Below are positions 1 through 7,523 of a DNA stretch of 36,313 nt, piece after piece; position 1 is the first letter of the stretch, and every line of letters starts with the position of its first letter. The stretch spans positions 1 to 36,313 of the forward strand of contig CAJTTU010000032.1 in assembly GCA_910579325.1 (NCBI GenBank), written 5' to 3'. The DNA is from an uncultured Lachnospiraceae bacterium (GTDB lineage: Bacteria; Bacillota; Clostridia; Lachnospirales; Lachnospiraceae). The position numbers were made by a program, and so were the translations under genes. A model generated the notes under the pieces. That model was given only the letters and a program-made list of their open reading frames with translations, did no database searches and was not told the origin of the DNA.

Positions 1-309
1 CGTCACACCAGCGCAACCACCAAACTTCTTATGTCCGGAGGTGATTACAATTCGGTTATGCAGGCTGGCGGATGGTCCAATCTGGAGATGCTGACCAGAC
101 GTTATGGGAAACATTCTTTTGCAAGTGAGCGTGAAAAGCTGGCCGGCAAGATGGATGATTTCCTTGATGGCAAAGGTATCAGTGAGCCACAGAAAAATGA
201 TAAAGATGAAGCAAATTCCGCAGAACAGGTATTGCAGCAGCTTATGAAATCCAATCCTGAACTGCTAATAGAATTTGCCAGGTCTATCCAAAATGCTAAT
301 AAAGAGTAA
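1..309 (+). CDS. Tyrosine recombinase/integrase, C-terminal part (5' end outside window)
   Basis: The reading frame is open from base 1, so the gene enters from the left; 102 codons are visible. The first residues read RHTSAT, which fits the second catalytic Arg of the tyrosine recombinase HxxR box. GGW follows at about residue 24 (Trp in place of the second His, as in some family members), and the likely nucleophile is Tyr35 in the context TRRYGK. After the Tyr there is an unusually long, charged tail of about 65 residues ending in NANKE. Such enzymes cut and rejoin attachment sites of integrative elements. The gene points at a tRNA-Arg 3' end about 260 bp away, and its last codons already contain two inverted copies of the octamer repeated downstream. 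I infer it is the integrase of an element whose right end lies here. The family call is firm; the element type cannot be told. Confidence 0.85.
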   Translation, partial: RHTSATTKLLMSGGDYNSVMQAGGWSNLEMLTRRYGKHSFASEREKLAGKMDDFLDGKGISEPQKNDKDEANSAEQVLQQLMKSNPELLIEFARSIQNANKE

Positions 310-494
310 ATCTATTAGCAGACAAATGAACGGATAAAAATACCGTATTAGCAAAAAAGAAAAAATCTGGTGTTTGAGAAGCTTCAAAATGGGAGTTTTA
401 TTAGCAGAAAAACAGGCCGGATTATTTGAACATCCGACCATTTAACTCGTATTAGCATGCAGGTTCTATTTTCAAATGTATTAGCATATTAGCA
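263..494. repeat. Array of TATTAGCA octamers beside integrase and tRNA
   Basis: Six direct copies of TATTAGCA start at 313, 346, 399, 450, 479 and 487, the last two in immediate tandem. Two inverted copies (TGCTAATA) start at 263 and 294, inside the 3' end of the recombinase gene. Spacing is irregular (8 to 53 bp). The arrangement resembles arm-type binding sites of a tyrosine recombinase at an element end, but that role is inferred. Confidence 0.8.
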
Positions 495-514
495 AATCCG
501 AGTTTTGGTGCTGA

Positions 515-557
515 AATGAAGAAAGCCGAAAACCCGCTAAAATCAAGGCTTTCGGCT
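515..557 (-). terminator. Possible intrinsic terminator of the tRNA-Arg transcript
   Basis: The arms AGCCGAAA (524-531) and TTTCGGCT (550-557) are perfectly complementary. Read on the minus strand, the hairpin follows the tRNA 3' end by about 10 nt and is followed by a T-rich stretch (TTCTTCATTT). The loop is long (18 nt), which lowers confidence. Confidence 0.5.
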
Positions 558-567
558 ATGTTTCCAG

Positions 568-641
568 CGTTCCCGAGGTGACTCGAACACCCGACCTACC
601 GCTTAGGAGGCGGTCGCTCTATCCATCTGAGCTACGGAAAC
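568..641 (-). tRNA. tRNA-Arg (anticodon CCU)
   Basis: A full cloverleaf can be drawn on the minus strand: acceptor GTTTCCG/CGGGAAC (one G-U pair), D stem GCTC/GAGC, anticodon stem ACCGC/GCGGT with loop CTCCTAA (anticodon CCT), and T stem GGGTG/CACCT with loop TTCGAGT. The discriminator base is G and CCA is not encoded. The gene is 74 nt. Its 3' end faces the recombinase gene and the octamer array, so it is the likely attachment site of the element. Confidence 0.93.
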
Positions 642-673
642 GTGTATAAAATTGTGTGTGACTTGCTACCTCA

Positions 674-744
674 TGTCCTCCAAAAAGTTTCCGTTGTAGG
701 TTCTCTTAGGAGGCGAGTGCTCTATCCTGCTGAGCTACGAAGAC
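674..744 (-). pseudogene. Decayed tRNA-Arg(CCU) remnant
   Basis: On the minus strand the 5' part is a normal tRNA: acceptor 5' strand GTCTTCG (738-744), D arm GCTC/GAGC, and the loop CTCCTAA identical to that of the intact tRNA-Arg. After the loop the sequence falls apart. The 3' side of the anticodon stem is GAGAA instead of a complement to CTCGC, and no T arm with TTC can be folded, although GGAGGAC at 675-681 still pairs six of seven acceptor bases. It sits directly behind a good promoter and upstream of the intact tRNA-Arg. It may be the original host tRNA broken by integration or recombination; the mechanism is inference. Confidence 0.6.
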
Positions 745-765
745 AGGTATTAAAAACACTTCTAT

Positions 766-794
766 ATTCTACCTGTATCCGCGGGAAATGTCAA
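766..794 (-). promoter_or_regulatory. Sigma-A promoter for the tRNA-Arg region
   Basis: On the minus strand the -35 is TTGACA (789-794), the spacer is 17 nt and the -10 is TAGAAT (766-771). The predicted start lies about 15 nt before the tRNA remnant, so the transcript would run through the remnant into the intact tRNA-Arg. Confidence 0.75.
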
Positions 795-820
795 CATTCA
801 AAATGCAGATTTTTTCTACC

Positions 821-3800
821 TCAGTTTTTTCCATCAAAAACCGTATCCAGTGTCTCCAAAAGATTGTCGATATCTACGGGCTTTGAGATATGGCCGTTCA
901 TGCCGGCCTGCAGCGCGTTCTGTTTATCTTCGTCGAAGGCGTTGGCGGTCATGGCGAAGATCGGGATGGAGGCAAGCTCCGGGTTTTCCAGCTTTCGGAT
1001 GGCACGGGTGGCGTCATAACCGTTCATGACCGGCATCTGGATGTCCATCAGGATGACCTGATACCAGCCCGGCCGCGAGTTTCGCACCATATCTACGGCA
1101 ATCTGCCCGTTGTCAGCGATCTCCACGGTAAAGCCGGCTTCCTGCAGGATCTCCTGGGCAATCTCCTGATTCAGTTCATTGTCCTCCGTCAGCAGAATAC
1201 GTCCGGAACGGACAGTTTCGCCTTTGTCGGCTTCCGCTTTATTCGGCTCATCGCTCTCCACCACAGAGAGCAGGCAGCTGTGCAGATCGGACATAAACAG
1301 AGGCTTGCTGCAGAAAGCGGTAACACCCGCGCTTCGGGCCTCGTCCTCGATGTCTGCCCAGTCATAGGCGGTCAGGATAATGATGGGGGTTTCCGCACCG
1401 CATTCTCTGCGGATCTGGCGGGTTACTTCGATGCCGTTCATATCCGGCAGCATCCAGTCGATGATGTATACGCTGTAAAGGTCGTTCCGCAAAAGTGCCT
1501 GGTGGGTCCGCAGGATGGCCTCCCTGCCGTACATGGTCCACTCTGCCCGCATACCGATCTGTAAGAGCATACTGGTTACGCTGTCGCAGGTGTCGAAATC
1601 ATTGTCGATCACCAGTGCCCGGCAGTTTTTCAGCTTCGGTATGGCGGAAGATACCGGAGCGACGGAACCGAGCCGGAAGGAGACGGAGATGATGACCTCC
1701 GTGCCTTCGCCCTGCCTGCTTTTTACCTCAATGGTGCCGTTCATCATGTCCACGATATTTTTGGTGATGGCCATGCCGAGGCCGGTGCCCTGGATACCGC
1801 TGGCGGTGGAGTTCCGTTCCCGCTCAAAAGGCTCAAAGATGCGGGTGACAAATTTTTCGTTCATGCCGATGCCCGTGTCCTTGATATGGAACTCATAGTT
1901 GCCCCAGCCGGCAGGCGCGTTGGTCTTTTCCACCACGCGCAGGCTGACGATGCCGCCGGCCGGGGTGTATTTGATGGCATTGTCCAGCAGATTCAGAAGG
2001 ATCTGATTCAGCCGCAGCCGGTCGCAGATGATATCCTCGTTCCGCACATCCGCGGCGTCCATATACAGCTCCAGCTGTTTGGCATGGATGTCCGCCTGTA
2101 CGATATTGCGCAGGTTATGCAGGATATCCGGCAGCCGGCAGGCCCGTTCCTCCAGGCTCAGCTTGCCGCTTTCAATGCGGGTCATATCCAGTACGTCGTT
2201 GATCAGTCCGAGAAGGTGGTTGCTGGAGGTGGTGATCTTCTTTAAATATTCCGCCACCTGTTCCTTCTGGTCGATATGGGTAGCCGCCAATGCCGTAAAT
2301 CCGATGATGGCATTCATGGGCGTACGGATGTCGTGGGACATATTGGAAAGGAAGGTGCTCTTGGCTTTATTGGCCCGGTTAGCCTGGGAAAGCGCATCCT
2401 CCAACTGAATTTTCTTTTCCATTTCCGCCCGGGTTTCCGCGTCTACGCTGCGAAAGCCCAGAACGACGCCGTATACGTCATCCCAGACACCTGTGCGGAC
2501 GGCCTTCATCTGGAAATACCGGATCTCCTTGCCGCAGCGAGCCCGATAATTAATATAAAAAGAAGGATGTTCCGAAAGCTCCTCCAACAGTCTTTCCCGG
2601 GTGAGGTTCTGCCGCAGGGTGTCTTTGTCATCCTCGTGGACACAGGAGCGTATGTAGCGTTCCATGTTGTCGTTTAAGAGCAGCTCTCCGAAGAAAACAG
2701 ATTGCAGGATGTGGTAAGGGCAGTCATGTATCCGAAGCGTATTGCCCTTGCCTGTTTTCAGGTCGAAGAAGCAGACCAGGTTGTAGTCCTCGGCCAGCGC
2801 CTGAATCAGTTCCCGCTGTTTTCGCTCCACGTGCATTTCCTTTTCCTGCTCCCGTTGTTTCTGGGCGGTGATATCCAGGAGGAAACGCTGATAGAACAGC
2901 TGACCGTCTTCCCGGATGAGCTTGATATTGCCCATAACGTAGATGAGGCTGCCGTTTTTATGCCGTACCCGATATTCCACGCTGATGCTGTCATTCTCAT
3001 GCTGCAGGGAGAGAATACTCTCTTTCAGCCTTGCCTTATCCTCGTCCAGGACAGAGGACGCGATCAGATTAAAGCCGTCCGCCACCAGTTCCGCCTTGGA
3101 AGAATAGCCGAGAATTTCCAGAGCGGCCCGGTTGACGCTGATGATACGGGAGCCGTCCGTGCTGTGACACATAATGCCGCAGTCCAGGGTGGTGAAAATA
3201 GTTTCCAGCGTCCGGTTGTTATTGACCAGCTCCTGTTGGTAAAGGCGCTCCTGGGTGATATCGATGGCGATGCCTACGGTACCCATTACGCTGCCGTCCA
3301 AATCATACAGAGGAGACTTGTAAGTGGTGAGCAGACGGCTGCCGCCGCCGGTCTGGATCGTCTCCTCAGATACGCAGGTCTTCCGGGACTCCATAACGAT
3401 CCGTTCGGATTCGATACAGGCCGGGTCATCCTCTGCCACGTCCCAGATATAAGCGTGGTGCTGTCCCTCTACCTGCTGTTTGGTTTTGCCCACGGTTTTA
3501 CAGAAGCTGTCGTTTACCTTCTCGTGAACGCCGTCTTTATCTTTGTACCAGATCAGGTTTGGCACGCTGTTGATCGTGGCGTCCAGATAGTGGCGGGCCT
3601 CCCGGAGCTCTGTTTGCATTTTGCAGGTCCGCAGCCATTTTTGAAAGCGGAAACACGCTTCTTCCGCAGTCATAGGCAGAGGCCAGATGTCAAAAATATC
3701 CTCCGTAAGTATCTCCGATGACGGAGTCTGCGCCCGGTCTGTCAGCAGAATCAGATCAGCATCCTTTTTCTTTCCGACGGTCAGCGCGCTGATCGTTTTC

Positions 3801-3982
3801 TGACCGTCTATGGCAGTCAGATCAGCCAGAATCAGGTCAGCCGCGGCGAGCAGCTCAGCCTTTGGCTCCGAACTCTGTGTTACCGTACGAGAAAAATGCT
3901 CCGGTAAAGCAGTCTCCTGAAGAACCGTAAGAATGTCAGGACAATTCCCAATCAGATAAAAACGCAGATGACAATGGTACAT
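821..3982 (-). CDS. Cytosolic hybrid sensor histidine kinase with PAS domains and two receivers
   Basis: The protein has 1053 residues from the ATG at 3982, chosen because GGGGGAG lies 7 nt upstream; an in-frame ATG at 4039 has no such site. Order of domains: a receiver-like N-terminal region (about 1-120) without a clear phosphorylation motif; PAS domains at about 125-245, 250-375 and probably 390-515; HisKA with phospho-His550 (SHDIRTPMN); HATPase with N box N668, DTGIGM at 702-707 and GTGLGM at 732-737; receiver 1 with Asp842 and Lys893; receiver 2 with Asp980 and Lys1034. There is no membrane segment or signal peptide, so it should sense a cytoplasmic cue through PAS. No Hpt domain is present, so the relay must end elsewhere. 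It stands alone with its own promoter, and the signal is unknown. Confidence 0.93.
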   Translation of the reverse strand: MYHCHLRFYLIGNCPDILTVLQETALPEHFSRTVTQSSEPKAELLAAADLILADLTAIDGQKTISALTVGKKKDADLILLTDRAQTPSSEILTEDIFDIWPLPMTAEEACFRFQKWLRTCKMQTELREARHYLDATINSVPNLIWYKDKDGVHEKVNDSFCKTVGKTKQQVEGQHHAYIWDVAEDDPACIESERIVMESRKTCVSEETIQTGGGSRLLTTYKSPLYDLDGSVMGTVGIAIDITQERLYQQELVNNNRTLETIFTTLDCGIMCHSTDGSRIISVNRAALEILGYSSKAELVADGFNLIASSVLDEDKARLKESILSLQHENDSISVEYRVRHKNGSLIYVMGNIKLIREDGQLFYQRFLLDITAQKQREQEKEMHVERKQRELIQALAEDYNLVCFFDLKTGKGNTLRIHDCPYHILQSVFFGELLLNDNMERYIRSCVHEDDKDTLRQNLTRERLLEELSEHPSFYINYRARCGKEIRYFQMKAVRTGVWDDVYGVVLGFRSVDAETRAEMEKKIQLEDALSQANRANKAKSTFLSNMSHDIRTPMNAIIGFTALAATHIDQKEQVAEYLKKITTSSNHLLGLINDVLDMTRIESGKLSLEERACRLPDILHNLRNIVQADIHAKQLELYMDAADVRNEDIICDRLRLNQILLNLLDNAIKYTPAGGIVSLRVVEKTNAPAGWGNYEFHIKDTGIGMNEKFVTRIFEPFERERNSTASGIQGTGLGMAITKNIVDMMNGTIEVKSRQGEGTEVIISVSFRLGSVAPVSSAIPKLKNCRALVIDNDFDTCDSVTSMLLQIGMRAEWTMYGREAILRTHQALLRNDLYSVYIIDWMLPDMNGIEVTRQIRRECGAETPIIILTAYDWADIEDEARSAGVTAFCSKPLFMSDLHSCLLSVVESDEPNKAEADKGETVRSGRILLTEDNELNQEIAQEILQEAGFTVEIADNGQIAVDMVRNSRPGWYQVILMDIQMPVMNGYDATRAIRKLENPELASIPIFAMTANAFDEDKQNALQAGMNGHISKPVDIDNLLETLDTVFDGKN

Positions 3983-4046
3983 CAGCTTCTCCCCCAATGT
4001 ATCCGGGCACGTGAAAACCAACGGCCCTGTAATAAACAATATATAT

Positions 4047-4071
4047 CTCTATTATATATATTCTAATAGAG
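4047..4071. promoter_or_regulatory. Inverted repeat overlapping the kinase gene -10
   Basis: CTCTATTA (4047-4054) and TAATAGAG (4064-4071) form a perfect 8+8 bp inverted repeat with a 9 bp AT spacer. It covers the -10 and the start region of the minus-strand kinase promoter. It could be an operator; no regulator is identified. Confidence 0.4.
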
Positions 4072-4088
4072 AGAGGATGCCATGTCAA
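4060..4088 (-). promoter_or_regulatory. Sigma-A promoter of the hybrid kinase gene
   Basis: On the minus strand the -35 is TTGACA (4083-4088), the spacer is 17 nt and the -10 is TAGAAT (4060-4065). This is the same hexamer pair as the tRNA promoter. It implies a leader of about 70 nt before the ATG at 3982. Confidence 0.75.
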
Positions 4089-4177
4089 TCCTATTAAAGA
4101 GAAGTTTCTGCGTTACTGTCCGGGAGTCATTATTCTGCAAAGCGTTTCAGAGTTACCGTCAGCAGCGTTTCCGTTAC

Positions 4178-4206
4178 TTGCGGTTCCATTGAATCTATGG
4201 TAGAAT
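4178..4206 (+). promoter_or_regulatory. Candidate promoter of the hprK-murB-whiA cluster
   Basis: TTGCGG (4178-4183), a 17 nt spacer and TAGAAT (4201-4206). The -35 matches 4 of 6 and the -10 matches 5 of 6 consensus positions. The leader to hprK would be about 120 nt. The rest of the 3983-4331 intergenic stretch shows no coding potential or known riboswitch. Confidence 0.55.
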
Positions 4207-4331
4207 TTATGAAAGTATATGCAGAAGTACCTCTTAAATGCAGGCTGTCTGCGAAACCGGCGGACTTCGTCTCATAAGGTATAACTTCAATCAATCCTCA
4301 TAAAATATACATGGAAGGTCAGGTATCATAT

Positions 4332-5270
4332 ATGGCAGGTGTAAGAGTATCTACGCTGATAGAGAAAATGAATTTAAAAAGCTTTCTGCCCACCGTCAAC
4401 ACGGACAATATTATTCTCCGGCATCCGGATATCAACCGTCCGGCCTTGCAGCTGACGGGTTATTACGATCATTTTGATGAAGAAAGGGTGCAGATTATCG
4501 GTTTTGTGGAGCAGGAATACCTGATGCAGCTCCCTCAGGAGGTGCGGTATGAGTGCTATGAAAAGCTTTTGAGTAAAAAAATTCCCTGTCTGATCATGTG
4601 CCGGAGCTTTGAGCCTGAAGAAAGAATGCTGGAAATCGGCGATAAGTACGGCGTGCCGATCCTGGGCACCGATAAGACGACGACGGACCTGATGGCGGAG
4701 GTGATCCGCTGGCTGAAGGTGCAGCTGGCGCCCACCATCAGCATTCACGGCGTTCTGGTGGACGTATATGGAGAAGGCGTCCTGATTATCGGCGAGAGCG
4801 GCATTGGCAAGAGCGAGGCGGCGCTGGAGCTGATCAAAAGGGGCCATCGTCTGGTCAGCGACGACGTGGTGGAGATCCGCAAGGTCAGCGATGTGACGCT
4901 GCTTGGAAGCGCGCCGGATATTACAAGGCATTTTATCGAGCTTCGCGGCATAGGTATTATTGACGTGAAGGCGCTGTACGGCGTCGGCGCCGTAAAGGAT
5001 ACCCAGTCGATCGGCATGGTGATCAAGCTTGAGGACTGGGACCGGGAAAAGGAATACGACCGTCTGGGACTGGAGGATCAGTACACGGAGTATCTGGGCA
5101 TTAAAGTAATCTGCCACTCCATCCCCATCCGTCCCGGCCGGAATCTGGCTGTGATCGTGGAATCCGCAGCCATCAATCACCGTCAGAAAAAGATGGGCTA
5201 CAACGCGGCCCAGGAATTGTACAACCGGGTACAGAATAATCTGAGAAAAGGTTCGGTGGACATCATTTAA
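4332..5270 (+). CDS. hprK: HPr kinase/phosphorylase
   Basis: HprK phosphorylates Ser46 of HPr-type proteins and reverses the reaction, setting carbon catabolite repression in Firmicutes. Visible features are the N-terminal HprK domain (about 1-125), His139, the Walker A motif GESGIGKS at 154-161, Asp177/Asp178 in RLVSDD, and the family signature around ELRGIGIIDVKALYG. The length from the ATG at 4332 is 312 residues, which is normal. I prefer 4332 over the in-frame ATG at 4311 because the protein then starts MAGVRVSTLIEKM as homologues do and an AGG lies 8 nt upstream; the 4311 ATG has no ribosome site. The stop overlaps the murB start by one base (TAATG), so the two are probably translationally coupled. 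An HPr-like substrate gene lies at 7155 and a true HPr at 27660. Confidence 0.96.
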   Translation: MAGVRVSTLIEKMNLKSFLPTVNTDNIILRHPDINRPALQLTGYYDHFDEERVQIIGFVEQEYLMQLPQEVRYECYEKLLSKKIPCLIMCRSFEPEERMLEIGDKYGVPILGTDKTTTDLMAEVIRWLKVQLAPTISIHGVLVDVYGEGVLIIGESGIGKSEAALELIKRGHRLVSDDVVEIRKVSDVTLLGSAPDITRHFIELRGIGIIDVKALYGVGAVKDTQSIGMVIKLEDWDREKEYDRLGLEDQYTEYLGIKVICHSIPIRPGRNLAVIVESAAINHRQKKMGYNAAQELYNRVQNNLRKGSVDII

Positions 5271-6190
5271 TGGAGAGCAGCAGAACAGGATTTGACGAAT
5301 GGCTGAAGGAGCGGTTTCCTTCTGAGCGCATCCGGTTTCAGGAGCCCATGAGCTTTCACACCACATTCCGGGTCGGAGGACCTGCGCGGTATATGGCGAT
5401 GCCGGCCGATGAGGAGGAAATCCGCCTGCTGATCAGGCAGTGCCGGCGTGTGGACCTGCCCTGGTTTGTGGTGGGCAATGGCAGCAACTTACTGGTCAGC
5501 GATCAGGGCTATGACGGCCTGATTATCAAGCTGGGGCGGCAGTATTCCAGGCTGTTCGCGGACGGTCTGGAGATCAGGGCTCAGGCCGGGGTGATGCTGT
5601 CCAGGCTGGCCAGACAGGCGGCGTTTCACAATCTGGCGGGGCTGGCCTTCGCGGCGGGAATTCCCGGAACATTGGGCGGCGGCCTGATGATGAACGCGGG
5701 AGCTTACGGCGGAGAGCTGAGCCAGGTGGTGAAGGCCGTACGGGTGCTGGACGGCGACGGGCAGTTCCGGATGCTGACAGCGGAACAGATGAAATTTGGC
5801 TACCGCACCAGTGTTTTGAAGGAAAAAGGCATGATTGCTTTGGAAGCGGTTCTTTCCCTGGGGCCGGGTGATCAGGAGGAACAGCTTCAGGAGATGGAAG
5901 AGCTGAACCGGAAGCGCAGAGAGAAGCAGCCGCTTGAGTACGCCAGCGCGGGCAGTACCTTTAAACGTCCGGAAGGACATTTTGCGGGTCAGCTGATCGA
6001 GCAGGCCGGTTTGAAGGGCCTGTCAGTGGGAGACGCGCAGGTGTCGGAAAAACACTGCGGCTTTGTGATCAACAGAGGAAACGCCACCGCGGCGGAGATT
6101 TATACCCTCTGCCGCAGGGTGCAGGAACGGGTTTATGAACAGTTTCAGGTTGAACTTACGATGGAAGTCAGGCTTCTTGGAGAATTTTGA
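5270..6190 (+). CDS. murB: UDP-N-acetylenolpyruvoylglucosamine reductase
   Basis: MurB reduces UDP-GlcNAc-enolpyruvate to UDP-MurNAc with NADPH and FAD, the second committed step of peptidoglycan precursor synthesis in the cytosol. The FAD-binding part shows GNGSNLL (about 69-75) and GIPGTLGGG (130-138) followed by MNAGAYGGE. YRTS with Arg179, the proton-donating Ser229 in AGSTFKRP, and a Glu near residue 299 complete the active site. Length is 306 residues, as expected. It shares one base with hprK and ends 9 bp before whiA. In many related genomes rapZ lies between murB and whiA; it is absent here. Confidence 0.97.
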   Translation: MESSRTGFDEWLKERFPSERIRFQEPMSFHTTFRVGGPARYMAMPADEEEIRLLIRQCRRVDLPWFVVGNGSNLLVSDQGYDGLIIKLGRQYSRLFADGLEIRAQAGVMLSRLARQAAFHNLAGLAFAAGIPGTLGGGLMMNAGAYGGELSQVVKAVRVLDGDGQFRMLTAEQMKFGYRTSVLKEKGMIALEAVLSLGPGDQEEQLQEMEELNRKRREKQPLEYASAGSTFKRPEGHFAGQLIEQAGLKGLSVGDAQVSEKHCGFVINRGNATAAEIYTLCRRVQERVYEQFQVELTMEVRLLGEF

Positions 6191-6199
6191 GGTGAGGAA

Positions 6200-7198
6200 A
6201 TGTCTTTTTCCAGCCGGGTAAAAGAAGAACTGGTGTCTCATGCCGGAACGGCCAGACACTGTCAGATTGCGGAGATCGCCGCGATGATCAGCCTGTGCGG
6301 CAGGATTGTGGAGCTTCGCAGGAAAAAGCTGGTGATTATCCACACGGAAAATATTTCCGTTGCAAAAAAGTACTTTACTTTAATGCAAAAAACATTTAGT
6401 ATAGTAGCGGACGTATCGGTCCGGCGCAATGCATATCTGAAAAAAAGCCGTATTTACACGCTGGCGGTTCAGGAGGAAACGGACGTCATGCGGGTGACGG
6501 AGGCATTGAAGCTGGAAGGGATAACCGGGTATCTGAACGAGCAGGATTTTCTGGTGAACGGTTTGCTGGTGCAGAGCTCCTGCTGTAAAAGGGCTTTTAT
6601 CCGGGGCGCTTTTCTCACGGCAGGCTCCGTGACGGACCCGAAGAAGTCCTATCATCTGGAAATTGTATTTACCAGGGAGAAAAAGGCGCTGGCTTTGCAG
6701 GAGATGCTGGGTGTGTTCGGCATCGACGCGAAGGTGGTGGTCAGAAAAAAGTACTTTGTCCTGTATATTAAAGAAGGACGCCAGATTGTGGACATCCTTA
6801 ATGTGATGGAGGCCCACATTTCCCTGATGGAACTGGAAAATGTGCGTATTCTGAAGGAGATCAGCGGTTCGGTCAACCGACAGGTAAATTGTGAGACCGC
6901 GAATATCAATAAAACGGTATCGGCTGCCGTAGGGCAGATCAATGATATAAAACTCATAAGAAACAAAATCGGACTGGAAAAGCTGCCTGAGGATCTGGAA
7001 CAGACCGCTTTGACGCGTCTGGAGCATCCTGATGCCACCTTAAAGGAATTGGGCGACCTCTTAAGCCCGCCGGTAGGCAAGTCCGGAGTGAACCACAGGC
7101 TTAGAAAGTTAAAGCTGATAGCCGACAGCATTAGAGGAAACGAGGAGGAGCAATATGGTAACAAAGACAATCAAACTTGGCAATCCGGCGGGACTTGA
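6200..7198 (+). CDS. whiA: WhiA-family DNA-binding regulator
   Basis: WhiA proteins combine a degenerate LAGLIDADG homing-endonuclease fold with a C-terminal helix-turn-helix. They act in sporulation and cell division in actinobacteria and in division or chromosome segregation in Firmicutes. This copy has 332 residues. The middle part carries the family signature CCKRAFIRGAFLTAGS, and the C-terminal HTH includes LKELGDLL and GKSGVNHRLRKL. The start is supported by GAGGTGAGG directly upstream. The last 44 bases overlap the following HPr-like gene in another frame. Co-transcription with hprK and murB is implied by the spacing. Confidence 0.95.
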   Translation: MSFSSRVKEELVSHAGTARHCQIAEIAAMISLCGRIVELRRKKLVIIHTENISVAKKYFTLMQKTFSIVADVSVRRNAYLKKSRIYTLAVQEETDVMRVTEALKLEGITGYLNEQDFLVNGLLVQSSCCKRAFIRGAFLTAGSVTDPKKSYHLEIVFTREKKALALQEMLGVFGIDAKVVVRKKYFVLYIKEGRQIVDILNVMEAHISLMELENVRILKEISGSVNRQVNCETANINKTVSAAVGQINDIKLIRNKIGLEKLPEDLEQTALTRLEHPDATLKELGDLLSPPVGKSGVNHRLRKLKLIADSIRGNEEEQYGNKDNQTWQSGGT

Positions 7199-7409
7199 CG
7201 CGCGGCCGGTGGCGTTGTTCGTGCAGATCGCAAGCCAATTTGAGAGTTCAATCTATGTGGGTACCGGGAGTAAAAAGGTAAACGCGAAAAGCATTATGGG
7301 TATGATGACGCTGGATCTGGGCCCGGGGGCGCAGGTCCAGGTATCAATAGACGGGGATGACGAGTCCGCGGCCATAGAAAAAATTGAGGCGTATTTAAGC
7401 GCGGACTGA
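7155..7409 (+). CDS. HPr/Crh-like protein with Asp at position 15
   Basis: This 84-residue protein has the HPr fold pattern. At the phospho-histidine site it reads NPAGLDARP, so the His15 that accepts phosphate from PEP via Enzyme I is Asp. The regulatory site is intact: Ser46 in NAKSIMG, the residue HprK phosphorylates. It therefore should not carry PTS phosphate but could serve as a Ser46-phosphorylated corepressor for CcpA, as Bacillus Crh (Gln15) does. An Asp might also mimic a charged state. The start overlaps the end of whiA by 44 bp and has GAGGAGCAAT just ahead. A second homologue with His15 lies at 27660. The family call is firm; the regulatory-only role is inferred from the missing His. 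Confidence 0.92.
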   Translation: MVTKTIKLGNPAGLDARPVALFVQIASQFESSIYVGTGSKKVNAKSIMGMMTLDLGPGAQVQVSIDGDDESAAIEKIEAYLSAD

Positions 7410-7451
7410 CAGACAGGATGGAAGAATAAATGTAGATTCAGGATTCTGGTG

Positions 7452-7493
7452 GGTATTGCCGACGGAGGGATGGCCGGAGGCAGTACCTTTTTT
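7452..7493 (+). terminator. Intrinsic terminator between the HPr-like gene and dnaE
   Basis: GGTATTGCC (7452-7460) pairs with GGCAGTACC (7479-7487), with one G-U pair, and six T residues follow (7488-7493). It lies only 30 bp before dnaE, and no clear promoter follows it. Either dnaE depends on readthrough or this is an attenuator. Confidence 0.7.
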
Positions 7494-7523
7494 ACATTAT
7501 GAATACCTTAACGGGAGGAACAA

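Noticed and set aside
263..494. TATTAGCA array as a CRISPR
   Set aside because: Units are 8 bp, in both orientations, with spacing from 0 to about 45 bp between copies; CRISPR repeats are longer and regularly spaced.
674..744. Second functional tRNA-Arg
   Set aside because: The anticodon stem does not pair beyond the loop and no T arm can be formed.
2702..3721. 339-residue open frame opposite the hybrid kinase
   Set aside because: It is antisense to well-conserved kinase domains, has no ribosome site and no recognisable family; it is a shadow of the real gene.
4374..5366. 330-residue open frame opposite hprK
   Set aside because: It is antisense to hprK with no domain or ribosome site; a shadow frame.
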